DNA of 64,000 nt from Burkholderiaceae bacterium (GTDB taxonomy: Bacteria > Pseudomonadota > Gammaproteobacteria > Burkholderiales > Burkholderiaceae_E). Of the stretch, positions 45,149 to 54,346 are shown one piece after another. Each line of letters begins with the position of its first letter. Position 1 is the stretch's first letter. A program made the position numbers and the translations under genes. Location of the stretch: assembly GCA_019635275.1 (NCBI GenBank), contig JAHBZV010000004.1:107054-171053 (forward strand), read 5' to 3'. The notes beneath the pieces were generated by a model. It was not told where the DNA came from and made no database searches. It saw only the letters and a program-made list of their open reading frames with translations.

Positions 45149-46255
45149 TCACGCTTTGCGATACCAGTCGACGCGCTGCGCATCGGGTTCGACCACCACC
45201 TCGCCGCGCGCCCGCAGATAGTTCAGGTGCGCAATGCACTCGCCCGTCGCCATGCTGAGCAGGTGCGGATCGGTGCGCACGTCGCGCGCGAACAGCGCGC
45301 CGAACAGGTCGACGACGCGCTTCGGCTGCGCGAGCGACTTGCGCAGCCGGTCGAGCCCGCGCAGGTGCCCGTTGGCAAGCGACTGCAGCCGCGAGTGCAG
45401 GCCGTTGAACGGCTCGTTGTGCGACGGCAGCACCAGCACGTCGTCGGGCAGCGCGCGCTCGAGCTTGGCCAGCGACTCGATCCAGTCGCCCAGCGGATCG
45501 GCGTCGGGCTCGGTGGGGAACACCGACACGTTCGACGAGATCCGCGGCAGCACCTGGTCGCCCGAGACCAGCAACCGGAGCGCCGGGCTGTGCAGGCAAG
45601 CGTGCTCCGGCGAGTGGCCGTGGCCGACGACGACGGTCCAGTCGTGTTCGCCGATGCGGATCGTCTCGCCGTCGACGATGCGGTGGTAGCTGTCGGGCAG
45701 CCGATAGACGCCCTTGCCAAAGCCGCCGAAGCGCGCGCGATACTGCTCGAGCGCGCCGTCGTCCCAACCGGCGCGCCGATAGAACTCGACGCCGTCCTCG
45801 GGTGCCTCGCTGCCCGTATCGGCCACCAGCACGCGGCAGGTCAGGTACTCGAGCCGCGTCATCCAGAGCCGGCAGTCGAACTTGCGCGTGAGCCACCCGG
45901 CCATGCCGACGTGGTCGGGGTGCATGTGCGTGACGATCACGCGCCGGATCGGACGGCCGCCCAGCGCGCCGCCGAGCAACTGCTGCCACGCCGCGGCCGT
46001 CGCCTCGGTGCGCACGCCGGTGTCGACGATCGTCCAGCCGTCGTCGTCTGCGAGTGCGTACAGGTTGATGTGGTTCAGCGCGAACGGCAGCGGCATGCGG
46101 ATCCACAGCACGCCGGGCCGGATCTCGCGCGCGGTGCCCGTGTCGGGCACCCCCTCGAACGGATATGCGGAGGCCGGCGGTCGCGTCGAGGCGGGCGACG
46201 CCGCGCCGTCGTGCGAGCCCGGCTCGCGGTCTTGCGGAGAGCGGGGCGCTTTCAT
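45149..46255 (-). CDS. MBL-fold metallo-hydrolase
   Basis: 368 residues, no signal peptide. Motifs VIVTHMHPDHVGMAGWL (HxHxDH), VVGHGHSPEHACL, LVSGDQVLPRISSNVSV and LPSHNEPFNG form the zinc site; the C-terminal region includes ATGECIAHLNYLRARGEVVV, a helix-turn-helix-like segment seen in beta-lactamase-associated winged-helix (BLACT_WH) subfamilies. It overlaps the dadA stop (ATGA at 46252-46255) and is the last gene of a carbonic anhydrase-dadA-MBL operon. The substrate is unknown; human LACTB2-like relatives act on nucleic acids or thioesters. Confidence 0.87.
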   Translation of the reverse strand: MKAPRSPQDREPGSHDGAASPASTRPPASAYPFEGVPDTGTAREIRPGVLWIRMPLPFALNHINLYALADDDGWTIVDTGVRTEATAAAWQQLLGGALGGRPIRRVIVTHMHPDHVGMAGWLTRKFDCRLWMTRLEYLTCRVLVADTGSEAPEDGVEFYRRAGWDDGALEQYRARFGGFGKGVYRLPDSYHRIVDGETIRIGEHDWTVVVGHGHSPEHACLHSPALRLLVSGDQVLPRISSNVSVFPTEPDADPLGDWIESLAKLERALPDDVLVLPSHNEPFNGLHSRLQSLANGHLRGLDRLRKSLAQPKRVVDLFGALFARDVRTDPHLLSMATGECIAHLNYLRARGEVVVEPDAQRVDWYRKA

Positions 46256-47556
46256 GAGGACATGTTCTCACAGCCGGCCGTCGCGGGCGATCGCGCGCCG
46301 GGCGCGCCGCAGAACGCGAAGTCGACCTCGGGCCGGCGTCCGGCGACGAGGTCCGCAAGCGCCCGGCCGCTGCCGCAGGCCTGCGTCCAGCCGAGCGTGC
46401 CGTGGCCGGTGTTGAGGAACAGGTTCGCGATGCGGCTCGCACCGATGTACGGCAGGTTCGACGGGGTCGCGGGCCGCAGGCCGCTCCAGTACTCGACGCG
46501 CGATGCATCGCCCGCGCCCGGGAACAGTTGCTCGACGCGGCGCAAAATCGCCGCGCAGCGCGTGCGGTCGAGCGCGCGCCCGTATCCGCCGAGCTCGGCG
46601 GTGCCGGCCACGCGCAGCCGGTCTCCGAGCCGCGAGAACACCAGCTTGTATTCGTCGTCGGTCAGCGAGACCTCGTTGGCGAGCGCGGCGTCGCGCAGCG
46701 GCATCGTCAGCGAGTAGCCCTTGGCCGGATAGATGTTCAATCGCAGCCCGAGCGGCGCGGCCAGGCGCGCGCTGTGGCTGCCCAGCGAAAGCACGTAGCG
46801 GTCGCCGTCGATCCGCACGTAGCGGCCCTCGGCGTCGATCGCCTCGACGTGCTCGATGCGCCCGCCCGCGGCGCGCAGCGCGGTGACGCGGTGGTTCATC
46901 AGGAAGCGCACGCCGCGCGCGCGGCACATCGCCGCGAGCTCGCGAGTGAACCGGCAGGCGTCGCCCGACTCGTCGGCCGCGGTGTAGGTGGCGCCGACCA
47001 GCATCGGCCGCGCCTGGCGCAGCGCCGGCTCGATCGCCACCGCCTCGTCGGCCGAGACGACGCGGCGCTCGCAGCCGAGCTCGGTCATCAGCCGTGCCGG
47101 CTCGCGGGCCGCCTCGAACTCGGCGGCACTGGTGTAGAAGTGCAGGATGCCGCGCGTGCGCTCGTCGTAGACGATGCCGGTCTCGCGGCGCAGCGCCTGC
47201 AGCGTCTCGCGGCTGTACAGGCCCAGGCGCACCAGTTGCGCGATGTTGTGGCGCGCGCGCTCGCGCGTGCACTCGCGCAGGAACGCCAGGCCCCAGCGCC
47301 ACTGCGCGGGGTCGGCCTGCAGCCGGAACAGCAGCGGTGCGTCGCGCCGGCCCAGCCAGCGCAGGATCTTCATCGGCGCGGCCGGATTCGCCCAGGGCTC
47401 GGCGTGGCTCACCGAGATCTGGCCGCCGTTGGCGAAACTGGTCTCGGCGGCGGGCTCGCCCTGCCGGTCGACGACGGTGACCTCGAAGCCCTGCCGGCTC
47501 AGGAACCAGGCGCTGGCGACGCCGACCACGCCCGCGCCGAGCACGACGAGCTTCAT
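46252..47556 (-). CDS. dadA: D-amino-acid dehydrogenase (small subunit type)
   Basis: FAD-dependent, membrane-associated dehydrogenase that oxidises D-amino acids to 2-oxo acids, passing electrons to the quinone pool. 434 residues. N-terminal dinucleotide motif VVLGAGVVGVASAWFLSRQG, then SFANGGQISVSHAEPWANP, typical of DadA. C-terminal FAD segment GLRPATPSNLPYIGASRIAN and NTGHGTLGWTQACGSGRALA. The start overlaps the carbonic-anhydrase stop (ATGA at 47553-47556). No alanine racemase gene is adjacent. Confidence 0.92.
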   Translation of the reverse strand: MKLVVLGAGVVGVASAWFLSRQGFEVTVVDRQGEPAAETSFANGGQISVSHAEPWANPAAPMKILRWLGRRDAPLLFRLQADPAQWRWGLAFLRECTRERARHNIAQLVRLGLYSRETLQALRRETGIVYDERTRGILHFYTSAAEFEAAREPARLMTELGCERRVVSADEAVAIEPALRQARPMLVGATYTAADESGDACRFTRELAAMCRARGVRFLMNHRVTALRAAGGRIEHVEAIDAEGRYVRIDGDRYVLSLGSHSARLAAPLGLRLNIYPAKGYSLTMPLRDAALANEVSLTDDEYKLVFSRLGDRLRVAGTAELGGYGRALDRTRCAAILRRVEQLFPGAGDASRVEYWSGLRPATPSNLPYIGASRIANLFLNTGHGTLGWTQACGSGRALADLVAGRRPEVDFAFCGAPGARSPATAGCENMSS

Positions 47557-48197
47557 GTCAGCGCCTGGACTGCCGCCTCGTAGCGCTCGGCCGCTTCCTT
47601 GCCGTTCTGGGCGGTGACGCCGAGATCGCGCAGCAGGCCGTTGTTCAGGCCGTAGATCCAGCCGTGCACCGACAGCGGCTGCCCGCGGTCCCAGGCGTCG
47701 CGCACGATCGTCGACCGGCAGACGTTGTGCACCTGCTCGATCACGTTCAGCTCGCAGAGTCGGTCGACCTGGTGCGACTCGTGGTACAGCGGCCGGATGC
47801 GCGCTTCGTGCCGCTCGAAGACGTCCTTCACGTGGCCGATCCAGTGGTCGGCCAGCCCGATGCGCTCGCCGCGCAGCGCCACCCGCACGCCGCCGCAGCC
47901 GTAGTGCCCGACGACCATCACGTGCTCGACCTTCAGCAGGTCGATCGCAAACTGCATGACCGACAGGCAGTTCAGGTCGGTATGCACGACCACGTTGGCG
48001 ACGTTGCGGTGGACGAATACCTCGCCCGGCGGCAGGCCGATGATCTCGTTGGCCGGCACGCGGCTGTCGGAGCAGCCGATCCAGAGGTAGCGCGGCGATT
48101 GCTGCTGCGACAGCTGCTCGAAGAACCGTGGATCGTCGCGGCGGACCCGCTCGGACCAGGCCTTGTTCTTGTCGAAGAGGTGCTGGAGGACACGCAT
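47553..48197 (-). CDS. can: Beta-class carbonic anhydrase
   Basis: Zinc enzyme interconverting CO2 and bicarbonate. 214 residues; zinc ligands C42, D44, H98 and C101 (WIGCSDSRVPAN and VVGHYGCGGVRVAL) at the same numbers as in Escherichia coli Can. Starts at 48197 (an ATG nine bases upstream is possible). First gene of the leftward operon with dadA and the MBL hydrolase; its start is about 150 bp from the divergent gene at 48345. Confidence 0.95.
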   Translation of the reverse strand: MRVLQHLFDKNKAWSERVRRDDPRFFEQLSQQQSPRYLWIGCSDSRVPANEIIGLPPGEVFVHRNVANVVVHTDLNCLSVMQFAIDLLKVEHVMVVGHYGCGGVRVALRGERIGLADHWIGHVKDVFERHEARIRPLYHESHQVDRLCELNVIEQVHNVCRSTIVRDAWDRGQPLSVHGWIYGLNNGLLRDLGVTAQNGKEAAERYEAAVQALT

Positions 48198-48344
48198 GCG
48201 TCCCATTTTGTCACGACGGGAAGAGGCGGGGAAATCGCCAGCGAGCGTCGGCAACCGCGCGCGCATGGAAGGAACGGCGCCGGGGCACGACAACCCTCCT
48301 TTCGCTTACACTCGGCGCGAGCGCTGGCATACCCGGGAGGACCC

Positions 48345-48917
48345 ATGCCTTACAACCGACGCACTGCGCGAGCGCTGCTGACGGCCGCAGAGTTCGATCT
48401 CTTCGCGTCCAGCCTCGACGAAAGGATGGCTGGCTTCAGCGTTCCCCAGCTGACCCGGCGCATCGCGCGTTCGCGCCAACTGCGCGACAAGTACCGCGAC
48501 CTCTACCGGCGGCAGGCAGTGGCGACGCGCGCGCGCACCGGTTCGACCCGCGGCACCTCCGGGGTTGCGAACCAGCGCACCGCGCAGAAGGCGACGCTGT
48601 TCGGCGAACTGCTCGCGCGCTTCGAGGCCAGGCTCGTGCGCGTGAACGCCGCGCTGGCCCGCGAAGCGCGCCGCGCCGAGGCCGAGAAGGCGCGCACGCA
48701 CCCTCGAGGCAAGCCGCCGGTCGCGGCCCGCGGGGCGGCAAAGCCGCGCGCAAGCAAGCCGGCGATCGCCCGCAAGGGGGCTCCCGGCAACTACATGAGC
48801 GGCCAGGCGCAGGCGGCCAAGCAGCGCACCACCGTGAAGAGCCCGCGTACGCGCGCGATACAGGCGCACGTGCGCGCCCGCGGGCGACGGGCGCAGGCGC
48901 GCCGCGACAGCCGCTGA
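48345..48917 (+). CDS. Basic hypothetical protein
   Basis: 190 residues, not recognised. GGGAGG lies four bases before the ATG, a clear translation signal. Residues 1-110 are helical and mostly charged (LLTAAEFDLFASSLDERMAG, RIARSRQLRDKYRDLYRRQA); from about residue 110 the chain is extremely rich in Lys, Arg and Ala (KPPVAARGAAKPRASKPAIA and further), like histone-H1-type or nucleic-acid-binding tails. No cysteine, signal or membrane segment. Possibly a nucleoid-associated or RNA-binding protein, by composition only. It precedes nnrU by 24 bp. Confidence 0.75.
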   Translation: MPYNRRTARALLTAAEFDLFASSLDERMAGFSVPQLTRRIARSRQLRDKYRDLYRRQAVATRARTGSTRGTSGVANQRTAQKATLFGELLARFEARLVRVNAALAREARRAEAEKARTHPRGKPPVAARGAAKPRASKPAIARKGAPGNYMSGQAQAAKQRTTVKSPRTRAIQAHVRARGRRAQARRDSR

Positions 48918-48941
48918 TTCCCCGACGACCGCGAGACCGCC

Positions 48942-49520
48942 ATGACCGTGCTGATCATCGGACTGATCCTGTTCCTCGGCACCCACTCGATCCGCATCGT
49001 CGCCGACGACTGGCGCAGCGCGCGCGTCGCGGCGATGGGCGAGGGCGCCTGGAAGGGCGTGTATTCGCTGGTCTCGCTGGCCGGGCTGGCGCTCGTCGTC
49101 TGGGGCTTCGGTCTCGCGCGCGCAGCGCCGATCGACCTGTGGCATCCACCGGTGTGGATGCGCCACGCGGCGTCGCTGTTCACGCTGCTGTCGTTCATCC
49201 TGATCGCCGCGGCGTACGTGCCGCGCAGTCGCATCCGCGCGCTGGTCGGCCACCCGATGGTCGCGGGCGTCAAGCTGTGGGCGTTCGCGCACCTGCTGTC
49301 GAACGGCCGGCTCGCCGACGTGGTGCTGTTCGGCGCGTTCCTCGCGTGGGCGGTGATCGCCTATGCGTCACTGCGGCGGCGCGACCGTGCGGCCGGCACG
49401 ACGCGTGGCGCGGGTGCGATCGCCAACGACCTCACGTCGGTGGTGGTCGGCGCCGTCGCGTGGTTCGTGTTCGCGCTGTACCTGCACGGACCGCTGATCG
49501 GGGTGCGGCCGTTTGGCTGA
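48942..49520 (+). CDS. NnrU family membrane protein
   Basis: 192 residues with about five to six membrane helices (MTVLIIGLILFLGTHSIRIV, VYSLVSLAGLALVVWGFGLA, ASLFTLLSFILIAAAYVP and more). GTHSIRI near the N-terminus and GHPMVAGVKLWAFAHLLSNG are conserved NnrU features. The family was named from denitrification loci and is related to methyltransferase-like NnrU/isoprenylcysteine proteins; its function is unproven. No denitrification gene is nearby. Confidence 0.88.
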   Translation: MTVLIIGLILFLGTHSIRIVADDWRSARVAAMGEGAWKGVYSLVSLAGLALVVWGFGLARAAPIDLWHPPVWMRHAASLFTLLSFILIAAAYVPRSRIRALVGHPMVAGVKLWAFAHLLSNGRLADVVLFGAFLAWAVIAYASLRRRDRAAGTTRGAGAIANDLTSVVVGAVAWFVFALYLHGPLIGVRPFG

Positions 49521-49620
49521 CCGGGTGCCCTGAGCGCCAGCCTCGCGACCTGCGGTCGATTGACCGCCGACGGCGCGGGTATTACCGTGATGGCACCCCC
49601 TCGCTGCCGTTTCGCGCACC

Positions 49621-49875
49621 ATGTCGGCCACCACCGTGCTCAGGCTTCCGCCCGAACTCAGGGCCCGAATCGAGCGACTCGCCGGTGCGGCAGGCAAGAC
49701 GCCGCATGCCTGGATGGTCGAAGCACTGCGGGCACAGGCCGCGCTCGCCGATCGTCGTCGCGAGTTTCTCGATGAGGCGCGGCGCAGCGCGGCCGACGTG
49801 GACGCCGGCGGTCCGGTCTTCGCTCTGGACGACGTTGCGGCTTACTTGAAGGGTCGTCTGGCGGGCAGCCGCTGA
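49621..49875 (+). CDS. Ribbon-helix-helix (CopG/RHH_1) protein, orphan
   Basis: 84 residues. The N-terminus TTVLRLPPELRARIERLAGA then KTPHAWMVEALRAQ is a classic RHH DNA-binding fold (strand, helix A, helix B). The C-terminal third is acidic and then basic (VFALDDVAAYLKGRLAGSR), resembling the toxin-binding tail of antitoxins such as ParD or CopG-type. No RelE/ParE toxin gene follows; the next gene is on the other strand 13 bp away. It may be an orphan antitoxin or an autonomous repressor. Confidence 0.8.
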   Translation: MSATTVLRLPPELRARIERLAGAAGKTPHAWMVEALRAQAALADRRREFLDEARRSAADVDAGGPVFALDDVAAYLKGRLAGSR

Positions 49876-49887
49876 CCCCGCCCGTCG

Positions 49888-51039
49888 TCAGCCCAGCACC
49901 GCCGGCAGCCGCTTCGTCAGCGCCTGTCGCACCGCGGGCGCGCCGCCCAGCAACGCGAACCCGAGCAGGTTGTCCTGCGCGTCGACGAACGTCGCCTCGA
50001 GGCTGCCGTCGTCGCCCTCGGCGAAACGCCAGGTGCCTTCCGCGCCTGCGGCCGGCGGCGACACCGTGAGCGGCGCGGCCGGCGTCTTCACCACCACCGG
50101 CATCGCCGGGTAGCGCACGTCGGTCGGTTCGCCGGCCAGCGTCTTCGCCAGAGCGCGCGCCGCGTTCATCAACGGCATCACGAAGGGCAACACCTGTCCG
50201 TCGACTTCGGCGCAGTCGCCCAGCGCGAAGACCTCGGGCGCGCTCGTGCGCAGCTTCCGGTCGACGACGATGCCGCGGTTCACCTTCAGCCCGGCCGCCT
50301 GCGCGAGTTGCGTGCGCGGCCGCAGGCCGATCGCCGACAGCACCACGTCGGTGTCGATGACGCTGCCGTCGGCGAGCTTCACGCGCAGGCCGCCGTCGCG
50401 CCGTTCGACCGACGCGGCAGACGTTCCCAGCCGCAGCCGCACGCCGGCCGCGCCGAGCTTGTCGGCGAACGCGCGCCCGACGCGCTCGGGCACCAGCCGG
50501 CCGAGCGGCCACGGCGCCAGGTCGATCGCGTCGACCTGCCGGCCGCTGGCCCGCAGTTCGTTGGCGAACTCGCAGCCGATCAGGCCGGCGCCGAGGATCG
50601 TCACGTGCGCCGCAGCCTCGATCGCGTCGCGAAAGCGCGCGTAGTCCTGCAGGTCGTTGACCTGCATGACCGCGTCGGCCGCGTCGCCTGCGAGTGGCAG
50701 CCGGATCGGGTCGGCGCCCAGCGCGAGCACGAGCTTCGCGTACTCGAGCCGCTCGCCGTCGGCGAAGACCAGCGCGCGGGCGCCCACGTCGATCGACGCG
50801 ACTTCGCGCCGCGCGAGCACCGTCGCGTTCAGCTGGCCCGCCGCAGTGGCCGCATCGGCCGTGGGCAGCGCCGCGGCACTGCGGCCGCCGGCCAGCGCGT
50901 TCGACAGCATCGGCTTCGAATACACCGCGCCGTCGTCACGCGTGACGATGACGAGCGGCGTCGCGGCGTCGAGCTTGCGGAACTCGCGGGCCACCGTGTA
51001 GCCCGCTAGTCCGCTGCCCAGGATCACGATCGGTGCCAT
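49888..51039 (-). CDS. Rubredoxin-NAD(+) reductase
   Basis: FAD flavoprotein of 383 residues that should pass electrons from NAD(P)H to the rubredoxin encoded 15 bp upstream. FAD motif IVILGSGLAGYTVAREFRKL, NAD motif VTILGAGLIGCEFANELRAS, and the second FAD contact VFALGDCAEVDGQVLPFVMP are present. A redox CxxC is absent, as expected for this subgroup. With rubredoxin and rubrerythrin it forms a peroxide-reduction chain, presumably under OxyR. Confidence 0.93.
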   Translation of the reverse strand: MAPIVILGSGLAGYTVAREFRKLDAATPLVIVTRDDGAVYSKPMLSNALAGGRSAAALPTADAATAAGQLNATVLARREVASIDVGARALVFADGERLEYAKLVLALGADPIRLPLAGDAADAVMQVNDLQDYARFRDAIEAAAHVTILGAGLIGCEFANELRASGRQVDAIDLAPWPLGRLVPERVGRAFADKLGAAGVRLRLGTSAASVERRDGGLRVKLADGSVIDTDVVLSAIGLRPRTQLAQAAGLKVNRGIVVDRKLRTSAPEVFALGDCAEVDGQVLPFVMPLMNAARALAKTLAGEPTDVRYPAMPVVVKTPAAPLTVSPPAAGAEGTWRFAEGDDGSLEATFVDAQDNLLGFALLGGAPAVRQALTKRLPAVLG

Positions 51040-51054
51040 GGGTCGTCGCGTCGT

Positions 51055-51225
51055 TCAGGCCGTGATCTCGACCATCTCGAAGTCGGCCTTGGCCACGCCG
51101 CAGTCCGGGCAGGCCCAGTCGGCGGGGATGTCCTCCCAGCGGGTGCCGGCGACGATGCCGTCCTCGGGCAGGCCCTTGGCTTCGTCGTAGATGAAGCCGC
51201 AAACGATGCACTGGTAAGTCTTCAT
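51055..51225 (-). CDS. Rubredoxin
   Basis: 56-residue iron protein, translated from the ATG at 51225. Two CxxCG knuckles bind the iron: [15 protein letters not shown] and [17 protein letters not shown], with [11 protein letters not shown] between them. It lies between the rubrerythrin and rubredoxin-reductase genes on the same strand and is the natural electron carrier between their products. GGAGA lies seven bases before the start. Confidence 0.96.
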   Translation of the reverse strand: MKTYQCIVCGFIYDEAKGLPEDGIVAGTRWEDIPADWACPDCGVAKADFEMVEITA

Positions 51226-51259
51226 GTCGATTTCTCCGTGTTGCAGATCGGGTTGATGC

Positions 51260-51296
51260 GATTGTCGTCGATGATTGTCGACGCCGATTGTCGTCG
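51260..51296. repeat. Three 13-bp-spaced direct repeats between rubrerythrin and rubredoxin genes
   Basis: GATTGTCGTCG (51260-51270), GATTGTCGACG (51273-51283) and GATTGTCGTCG (51286-51296), with a regular 13-bp period. The array fills the short gap after the rubrerythrin stop. It may be a slippage product or a processing/binding site; no function can be assigned. Confidence 0.6.
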
Positions 51297-51297
51297 T

Positions 51298-51786
<489 letters not shown>

Positions 51787-51870
51787 GTCGCAGCTCCTTG
51801 GGATGCGGTTGACGATGGACGCAGTCTGCCCGCCGGGCTAAAATCGGTCCAACGAATTAAAGTCATCAGC

Positions 51871-52941
51871 GTGAACGAAGAAATCGATAACGAAGCACGG
51901 CAACGCCCGGCCGGCCCCGCGGCCCAAGCCCCGGCCGAGTCCCCGGCCGAGTCCCCGGCCGAGTCCCCGGCCGAGTCCCCGGTCCGGCCCCGGGCGGCGC
52001 CGCGGCCCGGCGGGCGCCCACCCCCGCCCGGCGCGCGCCCGCCGCTGCCCTCGGCCAGCGCGCTGCCCTCGCTGCGCCAGCTCTCGTACCTGGTCGCCGT
52101 CGCCGAGCGGCTGAACTTCACGCAGGCCGCGCAGGACTGCTTCGTCACGCAGTCGACGCTGTCGTCCGGCCTGAAGGAACTCGAGCGCACGCTGGGCGCC
52201 GCGCTGGTCGAGCGCGATCGCCAGCACGTGCTGGTCACGCCGCTGGGCCGCGCCGTCGTCGAGCGCAGCCGCGAGCTGCTCGGCTCGGCGCGCGACCTCG
52301 TCGGCATGGTCCGCGCCGCGGCCTCGCCGATGACGGGGCTGGTGAGGCTGGGCGCGATTCCCACCATCGCGCCGTTCATGCTGCCGCAACTGGTGCGCGA
52401 GGCGCGCGCCCAACACCCGGACCTGAAGCTCGCGCTGCGCGAAGACCAGACCGCCACGCTGCTCGAACGGCTGCGCGCGGCCGAGCTCGACTTCGCGCTG
52501 ATCGCGCTGCCGTACGACACCGCGGGCCTCCTGGTGCGCGAGCTGTTCGCCGAGGAGCTGTGGCTCGTCACCCGCATGCCCGAGCGGGCGAGCCCCCCGC
52601 GCCGCCTGAAGATCAGCGGGCTCGACACCGAGCGCTTGCTGCTGCTCGAGGAGGGTCACTGCCTGCGCGAGCACACGCTCGAGGCCTGCGGGCTCGCCGA
52701 GCGCGCCAATCCGTCGGGCATCGAGGCGACCAGCCTGGTGACGCTGGTGCAGATGGTCGAGTCGGGGCTCGGCGACGCGCTGCTGCCGCAGATGGCGATC
52801 GACTCGGGCTTTCTCGGCCGCGCATCGGTGCTGCCGCAGCGCTTCGCGCCGCCGGCGCCGAAGCGCACCATCGCGCTGGTCGCGCGCCCGACCACGACGC
52901 GGATGCCCGAGTTCGAGTTCCTGGCCGGGCTCGCGTCCTGA
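51871..52941 (+). CDS. oxyR: OxyR, LysR-type peroxide sensor, with N-terminal extension
   Basis: 356 residues from the GTG at 51871. The LysR HTH begins near residue 66 (LPSLRQLSYLVAVAERLNFT and FVTQSTLSSGLKELE). The redox pair is C264 and C273 (EEGHCLREHTLEACGL), nine residues apart as C199/C208 in Escherichia coli OxyR, so peroxide sensing by disulfide formation is expected. The first 65 residues are an unusual Pro/Ala/Arg-rich extension containing four AESP repeats; no ATG or GTG lies between it and the HTH. Divergent from rubrerythrin, a likely target. Confidence 0.92.
   Translation: MNEEIDNEARQRPAGPAAQAPAESPAESPAESPAESPVRPRAAPRPGGRPPPPGARPPLPSASALPSLRQLSYLVAVAERLNFTQAAQDCFVTQSTLSSGLKELERTLGAALVERDRQHVLVTPLGRAVVERSRELLGSARDLVGMVRAAASPMTGLVRLGAIPTIAPFMLPQLVREARAQHPDLKLALREDQTATLLERLRAAELDFALIALPYDTAGLLVRELFAEELWLVTRMPERASPPRRLKISGLDTERLLLLEEGHCLREHTLEACGLAERANPSGIEATSLVTLVQMVESGLGDALLPQMAIDSGFLGRASVLPQRFAPPAPKRTIALVARPTTTRMPEFEFLAGLAS
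51929..51976 (+). repeat. Four 12-bp tandem repeats in the 5' part of oxyR
   Basis: CCCCGGCCGAGT repeated four times without change, in frame, coding for the AESP units of the OxyR extension. A multiple of three, so copy-number change by slippage would alter the extension length but not the frame. Confidence 0.9.
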
Positions 52942-53030
52942 GCGGGCCGCCGCGCAGGCCGGCGCCCCCGGCGCCCGACGGTGCGCGGCCCTGCACTCGC
53001 GGCGGGCGCATCGCGTAAGATCGCTGCGTC

Positions 53031-54260
53031 ATGTCGCTCGAGTCGCCGATCCGCCCGCCGACCCGGTTGCGCACCGTGCTGCGCGACATGGGCACCGTCT
53101 ATTCGGTCAACGGGCTGATCGGCTTCATCTTCGCGTCCACCGGCCCGGTGGCCGTGATCCTCGCGGTCGGCACGCGCGGCGGTCTGTCCGAATCCGACCT
53201 CGCGTCGTGGATCTTCGGCTCGTTCTTCCTCAATGGCCTGATCACGCTGCTGTTCTGCTGGCTCTACCGGCAGCCGCTGGCGTTCTTCTGGACGATTCCC
53301 GGCACGGTGCTGGTGGGGCCCGCGCTCGGGCACCTGAGCTTTCCGCAGGTGATCGGCGCGTTCGTCGCCTCGGGGGTCGTGATGTTGCTGCTGGGCCTGA
53401 GCGGCTGGGTGCGGCGCGCGATGGCCGTGGTGCCGATGCCGATCGTGATGGGCATGGTCGCCGGCGTCTTCCTGCGCTTCGGCGTCGACCTCGTGCACTC
53501 GCTGCACGACGACGCGGCGATCGCCGCGCCGATGGTCATCGCGTTCCTGCTGCTCAACGCCTGGCACGCGGGCGGACGCCGCATGCCGCCGATGCTGGGC
53601 GCGCTGCTGGTCGGCGCGATTGCGGTCGCGCTGTCGGGGCGCTTCGCGCCCGAGCTGTCGGCGGCCGCGGTGCTCGCGCGCCCGAACCTGTACGTGCCCG
53701 AGTGGTCGCTGCAGGCGATGGTGGAGCTGGTGGTGCCGCTGGTCGTCACCGTGCTGGTGGTGCAGAACGGGCAGGGCGTCGCGGTGCTCAAGGCGGTGGG
53801 TCACGAGGCGCCGATCAACGCGGCGACGGTGGCCTGCGGCATCGGCTCGATCGTCACCGCCTTCGTCGGCACCGTTTCGACCTGCCTCACCGGGCCCACC
53901 AACGCGATCATCGCGGCCTCGGGCGAACGCGAGCGGCACTACACCGGCGGCCTCGTCGTCGGCGTGCTGGCGCTGGCCTTCGGGCTGCTGTCGCCGTTCT
54001 TCACGCGGCTGATGCTGGCCACGCCGCCCGCGTTCATCGCGACGCTCGCGGGCCTGGCGATGCTGCGCGTGCTGCAGACCGCGTTCGTCACCGCATTCGG
54101 CGGTGGCCGCTTCACGCTGGGCGCGCTGGTGACCTTCGTGGTCACCGTCGCCGACATCGCGATCCTGAACGTCGGCGCGGCGTTCTGGGGGTTGGTTGCC
54201 GGCTGCCTGGTCTCCTGGCTGCTGGAAAGGCCGGATTTCGGGACGCTGGGCAAGGCCTAG
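53031..54260 (+). CDS. BenE-family (benzoate:H+ symporter-like) transporter
   Basis: 409 residues, about 12 hydrophobic helices. It opens with a short soluble stretch, then VNGLIGFIFASTGPVAVILA. The conserved FFWTIPGTVLVGPALGHLSF and VSTCLTGPTNAIIAASGERE match BenE/NCS2-like permeases. By family it would import benzoate or a related aromatic acid. It is followed after 86 bp by the thiol operon; a shared operon is possible but no aromatic-degradation enzyme is nearby, so the actual substrate could be another small acid. Confidence 0.87.
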   Translation: MSLESPIRPPTRLRTVLRDMGTVYSVNGLIGFIFASTGPVAVILAVGTRGGLSESDLASWIFGSFFLNGLITLLFCWLYRQPLAFFWTIPGTVLVGPALGHLSFPQVIGAFVASGVVMLLLGLSGWVRRAMAVVPMPIVMGMVAGVFLRFGVDLVHSLHDDAAIAAPMVIAFLLLNAWHAGGRRMPPMLGALLVGAIAVALSGRFAPELSAAAVLARPNLYVPEWSLQAMVELVVPLVVTVLVVQNGQGVAVLKAVGHEAPINAATVACGIGSIVTAFVGTVSTCLTGPTNAIIAASGERERHYTGGLVVGVLALAFGLLSPFFTRLMLATPPAFIATLAGLAMLRVLQTAFVTAFGGGRFTLGALVTFVVTVADIAILNVGAAFWGLVAGCLVSWLLERPDFGTLGKA

Positions 54261-54346
54261 GGAGAGTGCCGGCGGGTCGGCCGGCGGCTGTCCGGCCTAA
54301 ACTCGGGGTCGAGATCCCGACGTTTTGCGCCCCCTCCGGAGAACCG

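Noticed and set aside
43266-46508. 1080-codon minus-strand frame through the IS and the MBL hydrolase gene
   Set aside because: It spans the IS and a neighbouring gene in the wrong frame and is low-complexity, so it is a chance frame.
51787-51870. OxyR binding site between rubrerythrin and oxyR
   Set aside because: I looked for the spaced ATAG/CTAT pattern and could not align it convincingly. Control is argued only from position.
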